DNA of 64,000 nt from Bacteroidales bacterium (GCA_017394865.1 JAFPWT010000016.1:32409-96408), one strand, 5' to 3'. Positions 29,001-37,874 are shown, numbered from the stretch's first letter. Numbers and translations are program-made. The notes: a model not told the origin generated them from the letters alone.

Positions 29001-29413
29001 AGAGAGGTGCTTGGTCGGGCGAGATCGACTGGAACGAAGTGAGCTACCCGTTGACGCCTGGGACCCACCGTATAGAATGGAGTTACTCCAAAGACGTATC
29101 CTTCTCAAGCGGCAGCGACTGCGCCTGGATCGACAACGTCATCATCCCCGCCGCCACCATCATCACTGAAGTCGGCGAGGAAACCATCAGCAACGTAACC
29201 CTCTACCCCAACCCCAACAACGGAACCTTCAGCCTCAGCCTGCCTGATGAGGACTGCGACATCACCGTGTTCAACAGCCTCGGCCAAGTGATGCACCACA
29301 GCCAAGGCAACGGCCTGACCACACTCAATCTGAACGGCCTCAGTAGCGGCATGTACTTCATCACCGTGAAGTCGGCAAGCGTCTCAACCACACAGAAATT
29401 CATTAAGGAATGA
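26021..29413 (+). CDS. Gingipain-like C25 cysteine peptidase with T9SS sorting domain
   Basis: 1130 aa. Signal peptide 1-19, then a propeptide of about 190 residues. The C25 domain (about 210-590) begins NAYDILIITSPDFINNYDSY and holds the likely catalytic His449 in HHDGHANT and Cys484 in FFHTQGCDCGAFDE. An Ig-like domain as in gingipains (EPFTATVECASQLVIGTTSF), CARDB-like repeats and a concanavalin-like module (about 915-1045) follow. The last ~75 residues (LYPNPNNGTFSLSL ... SGMYFITVKSAS) are the sorting domain. It would be a surface or secreted peptidase, and the specificity is not predictable. Its stop overlaps the antiporter start (ATGATG). Confidence 0.92.
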   Translation: MKKLLLITLFSMVYAFSYAQTVEMNYSFEKPNITTLQGYEQIQLRGCMQSAMAGQPSLPWQSVSLMLPQGQEAESVEVILSDFRELEGVHEVFPYQPSRTTNDFTSRPLVKDEQLYASKAVYPAQNHGMVTTQYKNGFAFAFSAFTPVQYIPATGQVMYAQKATVRVHTKAAKADHSAMLWATPEVKNSVRRLAQNPEMMSTYNTKGREVNAYDILIITSPDFINNYDSYRAYYNTIGLRNRIVSTSEIYSAMTGVDNQDKIRNYIIQEYQNNGILMVVLGGDVDLVPYRGLYCYVTSGGGNQESNNIPADLYYCGLDGTWNDNGNNRYGEPGEDDLLPEIGMSRMSFQTETDLANMINKTLSYQQNPVLGEFHKVILAGEHLYDNPNSNGSDYLELLIGTHDDNGYTTTCYPVDFDFTKLYEEQGNWSGSLLRNAINAGTSYVHHDGHANTGYVAGWYSIDNNDFTGANGITHNFTFFHTQGCDCGAFDENCILERMVKIPNFAVAVIGNSRYGWFNEGQTEGPGCHLEREMTDAQWNDRIGLLGCAISEGKCMTAPWVTAPGQWEEGALRWNFYDMNVLGDGAVNVWLDEPFTATVECASQLVIGTTSFEVTITDDNGTPQKNFRCLVYMDDEVIAMGCTGEDGIAEISFEGGLQNVGAMTMKVTGVNAWPQEVELLAVPSNTPYVVYDSYSLSNDVEQIDFGGSYAFDITMKNVGNVNASNVTATLFTDSEYITINEATATVGNLNGNQSITLENVFAFSVSDNVPNNTPVRFNLSCTDGTDTWESHFNARVYAPEFEMVSITMETETGSYLSPGDGGTVQFVFKNKGGATAPSVRFDVYNSHPEISLSPNQWTFGEMAPEQEFTVEMSFTIGDDASIGAMYELPYAVQHGQYLLFDSYYIPVGQSMEGFETGDFSAFDWHNGSIITAWEVVRENPYEGNYCAKSSAISDYETSTLYIDLDVAIAGNITFFLKVSSESGYDKLNFIIDNQERGAWSGEIDWNEVSYPLTPGTHRIEWSYSKDVSFSSGSDCAWIDNVIIPAATIITEVGEETISNVTLYPNPNNGTFSLSLPDEDCDITVFNSLGQVMHHSQGNGLTTLNLNGLSSGMYFITVKSASVSTTQKFIKE

Positions 29414-30804
29414 TGCCCCAAGACAGCATACAACAAGTCATCGACACCATCGACACCATCGCCAACGATTCCGTTGCCCAAGAGTTGGTGCAGCAGACGG
29501 CCAAGGCTAACGCAGATTCCAACACTGGACTGGTCATCGCCTTCATCGGTCTGCTCATCTTCGCTGCGCACTTATTCACGGAGATCTTCAGCCGGAAACG
29601 CATCCCCGATGTACTGCTATTGATGATCATCGGCCTATTTCTTGGCCCAATCTTCCACTTGGTGAAGCCAGAGTATTTTGGGTCGGTGGCTAGCGTCTTT
29701 ACCACAATCACCCTTGTTATCATCCTGTTCCAGAGCGGCACCGAGCTGAACTTCAACACCTTGTTGAACTCCATCCGAGGTACAGCGAAGCTCACGCTGA
29801 TCAATTTCTTCATCACGATGATTGTAGTGGCGCTCCTGGGATTGATCGTAAAACTCGACTTCCTCACCAGCCTGATGCTGGGTGCCATCCTCGGCGGCAC
29901 CTCGTCGGCAGTGGTCATCCCCATGGTGAGCCAGTTGAAGATCAGCCAGAAAGGAGGTACCATTCTCATCCTTGAGTCGGCATTCAGTGATGTGCTATGC
30001 ATCGTCTTCGCTTGGGCTTACCTGCAAGCCATCCAGTCGGGAGGCGCAATGAATGTCGGCAAGGTTCTTGGTGACATCATCTCCTCCTTCATCCTGGCTA
30101 CCGTCATCGGCGTAATCTCTGCCATCCTTTGGTCGTATGTGCTTGAACGCGTACGCCACGTCAAGAACTCCATCCTGACCACGCCAGCCTTCGTTTTCAT
30201 CGTCTACGGTTTCAATGAATGGTTGGGGTTCAGCGGTGCCATCGCAGCGCTGGCTTTTGGCATTGGCATGGCCAACATCGACTCCATGTACAATAGCGGC
30301 ATCGTGATAAAGAAAATGTTCAAAAACGGTGAACCGACCAAGCTCAACGAGACCGAGAAACAACTCTTCAGCGAGGTCGTTTTCCTGTTAAAGACCTTCT
30401 TCTTTGTATATATCGGTGTCAGCATCCAGCTCAACCAACTTGTTCCCATCTTAATGGGTCTGGCCATCGCTGTAGTGCTGTTTGCATTGCGCATCCCCAT
30501 CGTCATGGCATCTGTCCATAGTAAGAAAGACAGCACCATGCCCATTGAGGACAAGATCTTCATGTCGGGCATTGTTCCCAAAGGACTGGCGGCGGCTGTA
30601 CTGGCCACCATCCCAGTGCAGAAAGGCATCGAAGGCGGCGAAATGATCCAAAACATCGTGTTTGCCGTCATCCTGTTCAGCATCATCTTTACTTCCGTGC
30701 TGGTACCCGTACTAGAAAAAGACAACGCCATCAGCCGTTTCTACAAGCGTTGGTTCACCCCCAAAAAGGATCCTACGATCAAGGAAATACTCGAAGAAGA
30801 ATAA
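29410..30804 (+). CDS. Cation:proton antiporter, copy 1
   Basis: 464 aa. A Ser/Gln-rich N-terminal stretch of about 35 residues precedes about 12-13 membrane helices. Antiporter features are FSRKRIPDVLLLMIIGLFLGP, LILFQSGTELNF, GAILGGTSSAVVIPMVSQL, and FGIGMANIDSMY. It should exchange Na+ or K+ for H+. It starts inside the stop of the C25 peptidase gene (MMPQ..., ATG 29410 or 29413). It is closely paralogous to the next gene, with strings such as FAAHLF, RRIPDVL and TTPAFVFI shared. Confidence 0.87.
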   Translation: MMPQDSIQQVIDTIDTIANDSVAQELVQQTAKANADSNTGLVIAFIGLLIFAAHLFTEIFSRKRIPDVLLLMIIGLFLGPIFHLVKPEYFGSVASVFTTITLVIILFQSGTELNFNTLLNSIRGTAKLTLINFFITMIVVALLGLIVKLDFLTSLMLGAILGGTSSAVVIPMVSQLKISQKGGTILILESAFSDVLCIVFAWAYLQAIQSGGAMNVGKVLGDIISSFILATVIGVISAILWSYVLERVRHVKNSILTTPAFVFIVYGFNEWLGFSGAIAALAFGIGMANIDSMYNSGIVIKKMFKNGEPTKLNETEKQLFSEVVFLLKTFFFVYIGVSIQLNQLVPILMGLAIAVVLFALRIPIVMASVHSKKDSTMPIEDKIFMSGIVPKGLAAAVLATIPVQKGIEGGEMIQNIVFAVILFSIIFTSVLVPVLEKDNAISRFYKRWFTPKKDPTIKEILEEE

Positions 30805-30822
30805 TCCAAGTGAAAAACGAAG

Positions 30823-32346
30823 ATGGACAGTACCAATCAAATAGGAGCCTTCAACGCTGCCAATGCAGCCTATAACGATTTGTCATCAAGCAAGATCGGC
30901 CTGATTATTGCCATCATCGGTCTGCTCATCTTTGCCGCCCACCTGTTCAGCTCCATCTTCAGCAGAAGAAGAATTCCCGACGTGCTATTCCTGATCCTGA
31001 TCGGGTTAGTACTCGGCCCACTCACCCACGTGGTCGATCCTGATAGAATCAAACTTTTGGGGAGCATCCTCTCAGCCGTCACCTTGGTGCTGATTCTATT
31101 TGAAAGTGGGATCCAATTGAGTTTCAACACTTTAAAAGACTCATTTTGGCCTTCTCTGAAACTAACAGCGGCAAACTTCATTATCTCGGCCATAGCTGTA
31201 TGGCTAGTGGCTTGGCTAGCGTTGAAGATCGATCCTATCATCAGTTTGATGTTGGGTTGCGTACTAGGCGGCACCGCCTCGGCTGTGGTCATCCCTACCG
31301 TGCGACAACTCCGGATGTCGCAGAAAAGCGCCACCATCCTGATCCTGGAAGCCGCCATCGGCAACGTGTTTAGCATCGTGCTTGCCTTGGCCTTATTGGC
31401 AGCCATCAAGTCACAACACGTTGAGTTCGGAATGATCTTCGGCAACATCTTCTCTTCATTCATCATTGCCACCGTCATCGGCCTCTTCGGCTCTATCTTC
31501 TGGGCATTGATTCTGGACAAGGTACGCGAAATCAAGTATTCCGTTCTCACAACTCCCGCCTTCGTCTTTATCATCTACGGCATCAACGAATGGATGGGCT
31601 ACAGCGGCGCCATCGCCGCATTGGCTTTCGGCATCGGCATGGCCAATATCGATGGCATCTACGACTCATTGCTCAGAAAAGTCATCAAGAAACGTCCCGC
31701 CAACCTCAACGACACCGAGCGTGCCCTCTTCAGCGAGCTGGTACTGCTGCTCAAAACCTTCTTCTTCGTCTATGTAGGCATGTCCATCCAGCTCAACGCC
31801 TGGCAGCCCATCGTCATTGGCCTGGCAGGTACCGTGATGCTCTTCATCCTACGCGTCCCCATCGTACGTCTGGCCATCTCCCGAAAAGACAACATCCCCG
31901 ACAAGGAGCTGATGTTCATGTCGGCCATCGACCCCAAAGGATTGACGGCAGCGGTTCTGGCGACACAAGCCGTCGCCTACATCCCCGAAACAGAGACCCT
32001 CTTTATCAACAGCGTGGAATTCCCCACAGGATTTTTTATCCGTAACGTGGTATTCTCGGTAATTCTGTTCAGCATCGTCATCAACTCCATCTTGATTCCG
32101 CTGATCTCTCGTGAGAAAGGCCTGTACCGTTTCTACAGCCACACCCTCGCCTTCCATCAGAAGATGAAGAACGTGGTCTCAAATACCAAACAAAAACAGG
32201 CCGAAAAACTGAGAAAAAACGAGAAAGCCCGCGAATTCGCCGACGAGATGTTCTACTCTGATGTAGTCGCCGACGTCTTCAAAGATCAAGATACACCAGG
32301 CGCACTCAACCACCCCATGTCGAACAACTCCGATGTTGCCGACTAA
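30823..32346 (+). CDS. Cation:proton antiporter, copy 2
   Basis: 507 aa, a paralogue of the preceding gene along its full membrane part (IGLLIFAAHLFSSIFSRRRI, LGCVLGGTASAVVIPTVRQL, AALAFGIGMANIDGIYDSL). It carries an extra cytoplasmic tail of about 70 residues rich in Lys, Glu and Asp (KNVVSNTKQKQAEKLRKNEK onward), with coiled-coil character. The two copies may form heterodimers or differ in regulation; this is inference. Spacing is 18 nt before and 15 nt after, so it is probably in one operon with the kinase-AAA gene. Confidence 0.87.
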   Translation: MDSTNQIGAFNAANAAYNDLSSSKIGLIIAIIGLLIFAAHLFSSIFSRRRIPDVLFLILIGLVLGPLTHVVDPDRIKLLGSILSAVTLVLILFESGIQLSFNTLKDSFWPSLKLTAANFIISAIAVWLVAWLALKIDPIISLMLGCVLGGTASAVVIPTVRQLRMSQKSATILILEAAIGNVFSIVLALALLAAIKSQHVEFGMIFGNIFSSFIIATVIGLFGSIFWALILDKVREIKYSVLTTPAFVFIIYGINEWMGYSGAIAALAFGIGMANIDGIYDSLLRKVIKKRPANLNDTERALFSELVLLLKTFFFVYVGMSIQLNAWQPIVIGLAGTVMLFILRVPIVRLAISRKDNIPDKELMFMSAIDPKGLTAAVLATQAVAYIPETETLFINSVEFPTGFFIRNVVFSVILFSIVINSILIPLISREKGLYRFYSHTLAFHQKMKNVVSNTKQKQAEKLRKNEKAREFADEMFYSDVVADVFKDQDTPGALNHPMSNNSDVAD

Positions 32347-32361
32347 CAAAACACATTCAAT

Positions 32362-34161
32362 ATGAGTATTTTTTCCCCAGGAAGCACGATTGAAAACTAT
32401 AAAGTCCTGCATCTGATCAAGCAGAACGAATATACCGAGACCTACAAGGTGGTGAACGAGAACGACAACCCTTATTTCATGAAGGTGTATGTCATGAAAC
32501 GAACCCCTGAGAAACTCATCGACAAAGGCACCAAGGAGGTCATCGAAATCGCGTTAATCAGAAAGATACAGCATAAAAACATCGTATCTTACATTAAACA
32601 CGGAAGGTTCATCAGCAACGTCGGCGAATGTCAATATGTGATTACCTCCTATTTCACCGGCGAAGTGCTTGCCGACAAAATCGCTCGCGAAGGAGTCTTC
32701 AGCCAAGAAAAAGCGATGGAGATCTTCAACGGCATCCTTTCGGGACTGAAAGCACTCCATGAGCTCAACATCTGCCACAACGACATCACGCCAGGCAACA
32801 TCATGCTCTCATCAAGCATGGACGGCACGCCAGAGATCATCGACATGGGACACGCCGCCAGAGCCTGCAAAGGCACCATTCCCTTCGACACCGCCGACCT
32901 CGACCCCATGTACTGCGCCAGCGCCAACTCGGCAGGGGTCTTCGACGAGCGTACCGACCTGTTTTCAGCCACGGCAGTGCTATATACGATGCTGACTGGA
33001 AACGCACCATGGGAGTTGAATTTCTCTCCTGAAATGCCCTTTGCCCAGAAGATGCTTAAGATAAAGCGGTTCCGGCTCGACAATCCTCTTGATTTCAGCA
33101 CATTGAATGTCAACAATACCTTGAAGCAGGTCATCAAGAAAGGTCTCTCCCCTTCCATCATGGATGGTTACCAGTCCGTCAACGAGATGCAAGCCGAGTT
33201 GCGTGGCGATAAGCTGGATTCAACAAACAATAACACTTCAGGGGTGGCTTCCCGCTCAAGCGAACCCGACAAAGACAAGGACGAAGACGATCACACAGCC
33301 CTCGACATTGTCGTCAAAAAAGGCAATGGACATGGCTTTGAGGACATCGCCGGAATGCACGAGCTTAAGGATCTGCTTCAAAAAAAGGTGATCTTTGTAC
33401 TGCAGAACAAAGCACTGGCCGAGGAATACAAACTCACGCCTCCCAACGGCATGTTGCTCTACGGTCCTCCCGGATGCGGCAAGACCTTCTTCGCCGAGAA
33501 ATTCGCCGAACAGACAGGCTTCAGTTTCATCCTGATCAAATCGTCGGATCTCGCCAGTGTCTACGTCCACGGAAGCCAGGAAAAGATCGGCAAGCTGTTC
33601 AAGGAAGCCGAGGCCAACGCTCCCACTGTGCTCTGCTTCGATGAATTCGACGCCTTCGTCCCCAACCGCTCCGCCCCGGGGAGCTCTTACGTCTCAGGCG
33701 AGGTGAACGAGTTCCTCACACAACTCAGCAACTGCTCGAAACGCGGCATCTTCGTAGTGGCCACCACCAACCGTCCCGACATGATCGATCCGGCAGTGCT
33801 CCGTACCGGACGCCTCGACAAGCACATCTATGTTCCAATGCCCGACCACGATGCGCGTAAGGAGATGTTCGCCATCTACCTGAAAGGCAGGCCCTACGAG
33901 GCAGAAGCTATGGATCTCGATGCACTCTCCGACCTCACCGACGGGTACATCGCCAGCGACATCGCCTTTATCGTGAACGATACCGCCATGAACGCGGCCT
34001 TCACCCACGTCAAAATCACCCAGGCCATGATCGAAGAGACCATCCGCAACACCAAGCCCTCCATCAACAAAGAACAATTGAGGACTTACGATGTCTTGCG
34101 CGACAAAATGGAAGGTCTGGAGCGGAGTAACGCTTTGCCACCCATTGGTTTTAGAAAATAA
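32362..34161 (+). CDS. Protein kinase-AAA+ unfoldase fusion
   Basis: 599 aa, cytosolic. Residues about 10-285 are a Ser/Thr kinase-like domain. It has the beta3 Lys41 (YFMKVYVMK), a catalytic loop H139-N-D141 with Asn146 (HNDITPGNIML), D161-M-G in place of DFG, and RTDLFSATAVLYTMLTG. The glycine-rich loop is degenerate (no GxGxxG). After an acidic linker (about 285-325), residues 325-580 are a classical AAA+ module of the Cdc48/PAN/FtsH clade. It has Walker A GPPGCGKT (368-375), a pore loop YVHG (401), Walker B VLCFDEFD, sensor-1 ATTNRPD, and arginine fingers in RTGRLDKH. The kinase domain may sense or select substrates for the ATPase. It lies 20 nt upstream of the YbjN-like gene. Confidence 0.82.
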   Translation: MSIFSPGSTIENYKVLHLIKQNEYTETYKVVNENDNPYFMKVYVMKRTPEKLIDKGTKEVIEIALIRKIQHKNIVSYIKHGRFISNVGECQYVITSYFTGEVLADKIAREGVFSQEKAMEIFNGILSGLKALHELNICHNDITPGNIMLSSSMDGTPEIIDMGHAARACKGTIPFDTADLDPMYCASANSAGVFDERTDLFSATAVLYTMLTGNAPWELNFSPEMPFAQKMLKIKRFRLDNPLDFSTLNVNNTLKQVIKKGLSPSIMDGYQSVNEMQAELRGDKLDSTNNNTSGVASRSSEPDKDKDEDDHTALDIVVKKGNGHGFEDIAGMHELKDLLQKKVIFVLQNKALAEEYKLTPPNGMLLYGPPGCGKTFFAEKFAEQTGFSFILIKSSDLASVYVHGSQEKIGKLFKEAEANAPTVLCFDEFDAFVPNRSAPGSSYVSGEVNEFLTQLSNCSKRGIFVVATTNRPDMIDPAVLRTGRLDKHIYVPMPDHDARKEMFAIYLKGRPYEAEAMDLDALSDLTDGYIASDIAFIVNDTAMNAAFTHVKITQAMIEETIRNTKPSINKEQLRTYDVLRDKMEGLERSNALPPIGFRK

Positions 34162-34181
34162 ATTTTCAAATATATAGCGTA

Positions 34182-34565
34182 ATGAAAACATCAGAACACG
34201 TATTCGATTATCTCAGAAACCAAGGTCTCGTGCCCAAATACGATGATCGCGGCAACATTGAGTTCAAATACCAGATGCGTTCTTTCATCTTTTTTTCCAA
34301 CGACGATGATGCGCAGTTTTTCCAACTGACCATGCCTTCCATTTTTGAGGTCACCGACGACAACCGCATGGCAGCCTTGGAGGCCATGAACGAGATCAAC
34401 GACACCACCAAAGTGATCAAACTCACTGTCACCAAGAGCAACCACGTATGGGAATCCACCGAGATCATGCTCGACAGCACTCCTGAGCTTGACGACCTAT
34501 TCCCTCGCCTGCTGAACATCCTGCTGAACACACGGCAGGCCTTCTATAAACTCATGGAGGTCTAA
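34182..34565 (+). CDS. YbjN-like small protein, probable partner of the kinase-AAA protein
   Basis: 127 aa, no signal peptide. The layout resembles YbjN and type III secretion chaperone-like folds: an N-terminal helix (SEHVFDYLRNQGLVPKYDD), strands (IEFKYQMRSFIFFSNDDD; FFQLTMPSIFEV), a helix (NRMAALEAMNEINDT), strands (KVIKLTVTKSNHVWESTEIM), and a C-terminal helix. YbjN-type proteins have been linked to stress and motility regulation in E. coli, and the fold often binds partner proteins. It is tightly spaced between the fusion gene and a radical SAM gene. An adaptor role is inference from context. Confidence 0.6.
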   Translation: MKTSEHVFDYLRNQGLVPKYDDRGNIEFKYQMRSFIFFSNDDDAQFFQLTMPSIFEVTDDNRMAALEAMNEINDTTKVIKLTVTKSNHVWESTEIMLDSTPELDDLFPRLLNILLNTRQAFYKLMEV

Positions 34566-34574
34566 AAAGTCCTC

Positions 34575-35513
34575 ATGAACACCTACGACTTCAACGGCCG
34601 ACGATTCAACAGTTACAGCAACTACTTCACGAAGCAGTTCGGAGGACGAGTGCAGAAAATCAGCATCGACGCTGGCTTCAGCTGTCCCAACCGCGATGGC
34701 AAGCTCAGCACCGGCGGATGTACATTTTGCAGCAATGCCGCCTTCAACCCCTCCTATTGCAAACCCGAGAAGAGCATTCAACAACAGATTGAGGAAGGCA
34801 TCGAGTTCCATAAACGACGCTACCGCAGGGCCGACAAATACCTCGCCTACTTCCAGCCCTATTCCAATACCTACAAGCCACTTGAGGAGCTTCAGAAGAT
34901 TTACAAGCAAGCCCTGGAGGTTCCCGAAATCGTTGGCATCGTCATCGGCACAAGACCCGATTTGATCGATAAGCCCCTACTCCACTATCTTAACGAGGTC
35001 CAGAAGACCCATTATGTGATGCTGGAATACGGCGTGGAAAGTGTTTATGACGAGACCTTAAAACGTGTCAACCGCGGCCACGATTTTGCTACCGCCGAAC
35101 GAGCCATCCGTATGACCGCGGAACACGGCATTCCCTGCGGAGCACATTTCATTTTCGGGTTGCCTGGCGAAACCAAGGAAATGATGCTCCATGCCGCCGA
35201 CGTCATCTCAGAACTGCCTCTAACCACAGTCAAGTTCCATCAACTGCAGATCTTCAAGAATACGCCGATGGCTTCGGAGTACCTTGAGCATCCCGAGTCT
35301 TTCCATTTATTTGATTTGGAAGAATACATCGATTTCGTCATCGACTTTGTCGAGCGACTCAGTCCCAACATCGTCATCGAGCGTTTCGCCGGTGAGGTAC
35401 CGCCACGTTATCTGGTCTCCGAGCCATGGATGAAACTCCGTTACGACGAGGTTTTAAACCGCATCGAGAAACGGATGGAAGAAAGAAATACTTGGCAGGG
35501 CCGTCTTATCTGA
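34575..35513 (+). CDS. Radical SAM protein, TIGR01212 (YhcC-like) family
   Basis: 312 aa. The [4Fe-4S] cysteines lie in DAGFSCPNRDGKLSTGGCTFCSN, the unusual spacing of this family. FGGRVQKISIDAGF, YFQPYSNTYKPLEEL, IVIGTRPDLIDKPLLHYLNE, GVESVYDETLKRVNRGHDF and CGAHFIFGLPGETKE complete the match. The biochemical role of the family is not settled. It lies 9 nt after the YbjN-like gene and is the last of the co-directional run. Its 3' end overlaps the convergent C10 peptidase gene by 8 nt. Confidence 0.9.
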   Translation: MNTYDFNGRRFNSYSNYFTKQFGGRVQKISIDAGFSCPNRDGKLSTGGCTFCSNAAFNPSYCKPEKSIQQQIEEGIEFHKRRYRRADKYLAYFQPYSNTYKPLEELQKIYKQALEVPEIVGIVIGTRPDLIDKPLLHYLNEVQKTHYVMLEYGVESVYDETLKRVNRGHDFATAERAIRMTAEHGIPCGAHFIFGLPGETKEMMLHAADVISELPLTTVKFHQLQIFKNTPMASEYLEHPESFHLFDLEEYIDFVIDFVERLSPNIVIERFAGEVPPRYLVSEPWMKLRYDEVLNRIEKRMEERNTWQGRLI

Positions 35514-37851
35514 CGCTCACCTTCCGGATCGTGGTACCATTGGCAGTCTCAATGCGAAGCATATAAACGCCTTGACCGTAACGGCTCAGATCAATAACGG
35601 TGTTGCCATCGGCTTCGGTCTCGAGCACCTTCTGTCCAAGGAGGTTCGTCACCGTGAGACGCATTACACTTTGACTTTCAATGTTAAGCAAGCCTGTGGT
35701 TGGATTGGGATAAACACGAAGGTCAGAGTTGTTTTCTGTGACATCGGTGATGGTCACCATTACCTCCCTGAATTCGGACTCGCACTGATAATACCCATTC
35801 GTGTAAAAGCTTCTGACAGAATAATGGGTGTTCTCCGGCACCATGCCATAGGTATTGTCGAAATAGGAGTAGCTTCCGCTTCCATCATAATCAACCTCCG
35901 CAATCAGTTCATAATCCTCTCCTGTGGCGCGATAAACCTCGAAATGATGGAGATATGGAGTGATTGTAGGCTTGTCCCATGTGAGATAGGCTCCGAACTC
36001 CTCGCCGTTGTGCCATTGGTATTCGCCCTGAAGATTTTCAACTGGATAGCAGCTCAAGGTGCCAAAATCGCAATTGTTGTTGTAAGTCATAAAGATGCCA
36101 TCCTCAAGTTCTTCAGAAGAGTATAGCATATTGTTATCAACATCAAAGATGAAGAACGAGCATTCATCGTCCGTGTCGTATTCCTCGGTAAGATGGTACC
36201 AGCCATGATTCCAGATGAAATTGAGGTTCTGCTTCAGCAAAGGCACTATAATCGTGTCAACAGATCCCTCGTCCATGCTAATGACAGCAATGCGTTGGCC
36301 ATTTTCAGCTGTCACACTGATGGCAGCACCTTTCCAGCCATCGCCACCTTCGTCTTGAAGCACAAAAGTAACAGGGCATTTCTCACCCACCAGAATCGTA
36401 CGATACACCATACGGCTGATGCCCGATGTATTGCACACACAAATGGAATACTCGTAGAGACCAGGCTCCAGGTTACCATCCTCATAACTTCCTGCCTCGC
36501 CCACTGTAGCGCTGGTCAGTGTCACCAGCGGTTGGTTGTTACGACGAATGGAAATCGAATCGATGGAAGCCAGCGGATTGCCTTGAAGATTCACCGAAGG
36601 ATTGGTCCAGGTGAGCAACACACCACCCCTATCCTCATTCTCCATCACAGTAAAGTCAATCACCGTATCAGCTCTCTGATAATAGGAAGAGTTTGAAGGA
36701 ACGATATGGCCGATGAATGCGTTCGCATCGTTGAATGCGTATTTCGTGGTATTGAGTGCACCGATGGGGCACCAGGCGTCATCGCGACCGCTCCAGCCCC
36801 AGTTGTAGTGGAAGTAGTCGTTCTCGTCATAACCATCGCACACAAAGGCATGACCGCCGGCACCGTTATCATCGGAACCGCTATAGTATAATGGGATATG
36901 CTCGTCAAGACCGCCATCTTTCAACATCTGGGCCCATTGTTCGTTGGTATAGAAGTTAAATCCCCAGAAACTCAAGGTCTCATATTCCCCTGTAGTGTAG
37001 CCGAAATAGTTTTGGACAGCAGTGATCACATCCTGCGAATAGGCACCGCTGCCATGACCGCTATACTGCATATCAACGGAAATACCGCAATGATGCAGGA
37101 ATTGGGCGATATAGAAATAATCTTCCTCAGTGCTTAACGAGTCAAGTGAATTGGGCATCAGCTCGAAGTGATACTCGGTTTCACCGAAGTTAGCGGTCTG
37201 GGGGGCATATCCTTCGGGATTATAGGTATATGAACCCGTCCCCTGCTCAGGATAATTCCAATATTTCATCACCTGGCCCATGGCAGTGGCCACACAGCCG
37301 GCATAGACATAGCCGCCGTTGCCTTCAGGATCCTCGGGGCACTGGCTGTTGTAGGGGAAGTTCTGGTTCCAGATGGTCTGGCAGAGCGGTCCCACCACGG
37401 CACGGGCCTGACGACCCTGGCGGAGATTACCTGTCGTTGCCACCGACCTCCATTCAGCGACGATATCCGGTGTAGCATTCAGATGATGTTCGCGAACATA
37501 TTGAATCTCCTCCTGAAAAACACCCAGTGTGTAGGCAAAGCCCTCGGCAACATCATCGGGATTGTAGGCACCTGTGGTGGAATATGCCAGAATAGGCTTC
37601 ACGCAGTCATCGCCAGCGATGATCACAAAGCCTCCGCCTCGAACGTTGAACACATAATAATCGATGGCACCACGTGTAAGGTCGGTAGCCACCGAAACCA
37701 GGTTTAACTGGATATCGGCGCTACGCTGGGCGACAGCAGTGGTACTCATGAAACGGGTTCCCAATTGTTGGGCTCTCTGCTGGTCAACGGGACCGGCGTT
37801 CAAGCCAGCTATGATGGCCATCAGGCCGAATAAAAGCGATAGTTTTTTCAT
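35506..37851 (-). CDS. C10-family secreted cysteine peptidase with T9SS sorting domain (copy D)
   Basis: 781 aa, dispersed paralogue of copies A-C. Signal peptide 1-19, propeptide (GPVDQQRAQQLGTRFM), and a C10 domain with Cys186 in YAGCVATAMGQVMKYWN and His334 in GGHAFVCDGYDE, followed by YNWGWSGRDD. Ig-like modules follow, one with the calcium-like VLQDEGGDGWKGAAISV typical of proprotein-convertase-like regions. A C-terminal sorting domain ends it (VYPNPTTGLLNI ... QGVYMLRIETANG). ATG 37851 leaves a leader of about 18 nt from the promoter; ATG 37860 would leave almost none. Confidence 0.93.
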   Translation of the reverse strand: MKKLSLLFGLMAIIAGLNAGPVDQQRAQQLGTRFMSTTAVAQRSADIQLNLVSVATDLTRGAIDYYVFNVRGGGFVIIAGDDCVKPILAYSTTGAYNPDDVAEGFAYTLGVFQEEIQYVREHHLNATPDIVAEWRSVATTGNLRQGRQARAVVGPLCQTIWNQNFPYNSQCPEDPEGNGGYVYAGCVATAMGQVMKYWNYPEQGTGSYTYNPEGYAPQTANFGETEYHFELMPNSLDSLSTEEDYFYIAQFLHHCGISVDMQYSGHGSGAYSQDVITAVQNYFGYTTGEYETLSFWGFNFYTNEQWAQMLKDGGLDEHIPLYYSGSDDNGAGGHAFVCDGYDENDYFHYNWGWSGRDDAWCPIGALNTTKYAFNDANAFIGHIVPSNSSYYQRADTVIDFTVMENEDRGGVLLTWTNPSVNLQGNPLASIDSISIRRNNQPLVTLTSATVGEAGSYEDGNLEPGLYEYSICVCNTSGISRMVYRTILVGEKCPVTFVLQDEGGDGWKGAAISVTAENGQRIAVISMDEGSVDTIIVPLLKQNLNFIWNHGWYHLTEEYDTDDECSFFIFDVDNNMLYSSEELEDGIFMTYNNNCDFGTLSCYPVENLQGEYQWHNGEEFGAYLTWDKPTITPYLHHFEVYRATGEDYELIAEVDYDGSGSYSYFDNTYGMVPENTHYSVRSFYTNGYYQCESEFREVMVTITDVTENNSDLRVYPNPTTGLLNIESQSVMRLTVTNLLGQKVLETEADGNTVIDLSRYGQGVYMLRIETANGTTIRKVSVR

Positions 37852-37874
37852 TTTCGTCATTTTAAAAGATGTTG

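Noticed and set aside
37480-37710. Small plus-strand ORF inside C10 copy D
   Set aside because: Antisense to the propeptide region; no supporting features.
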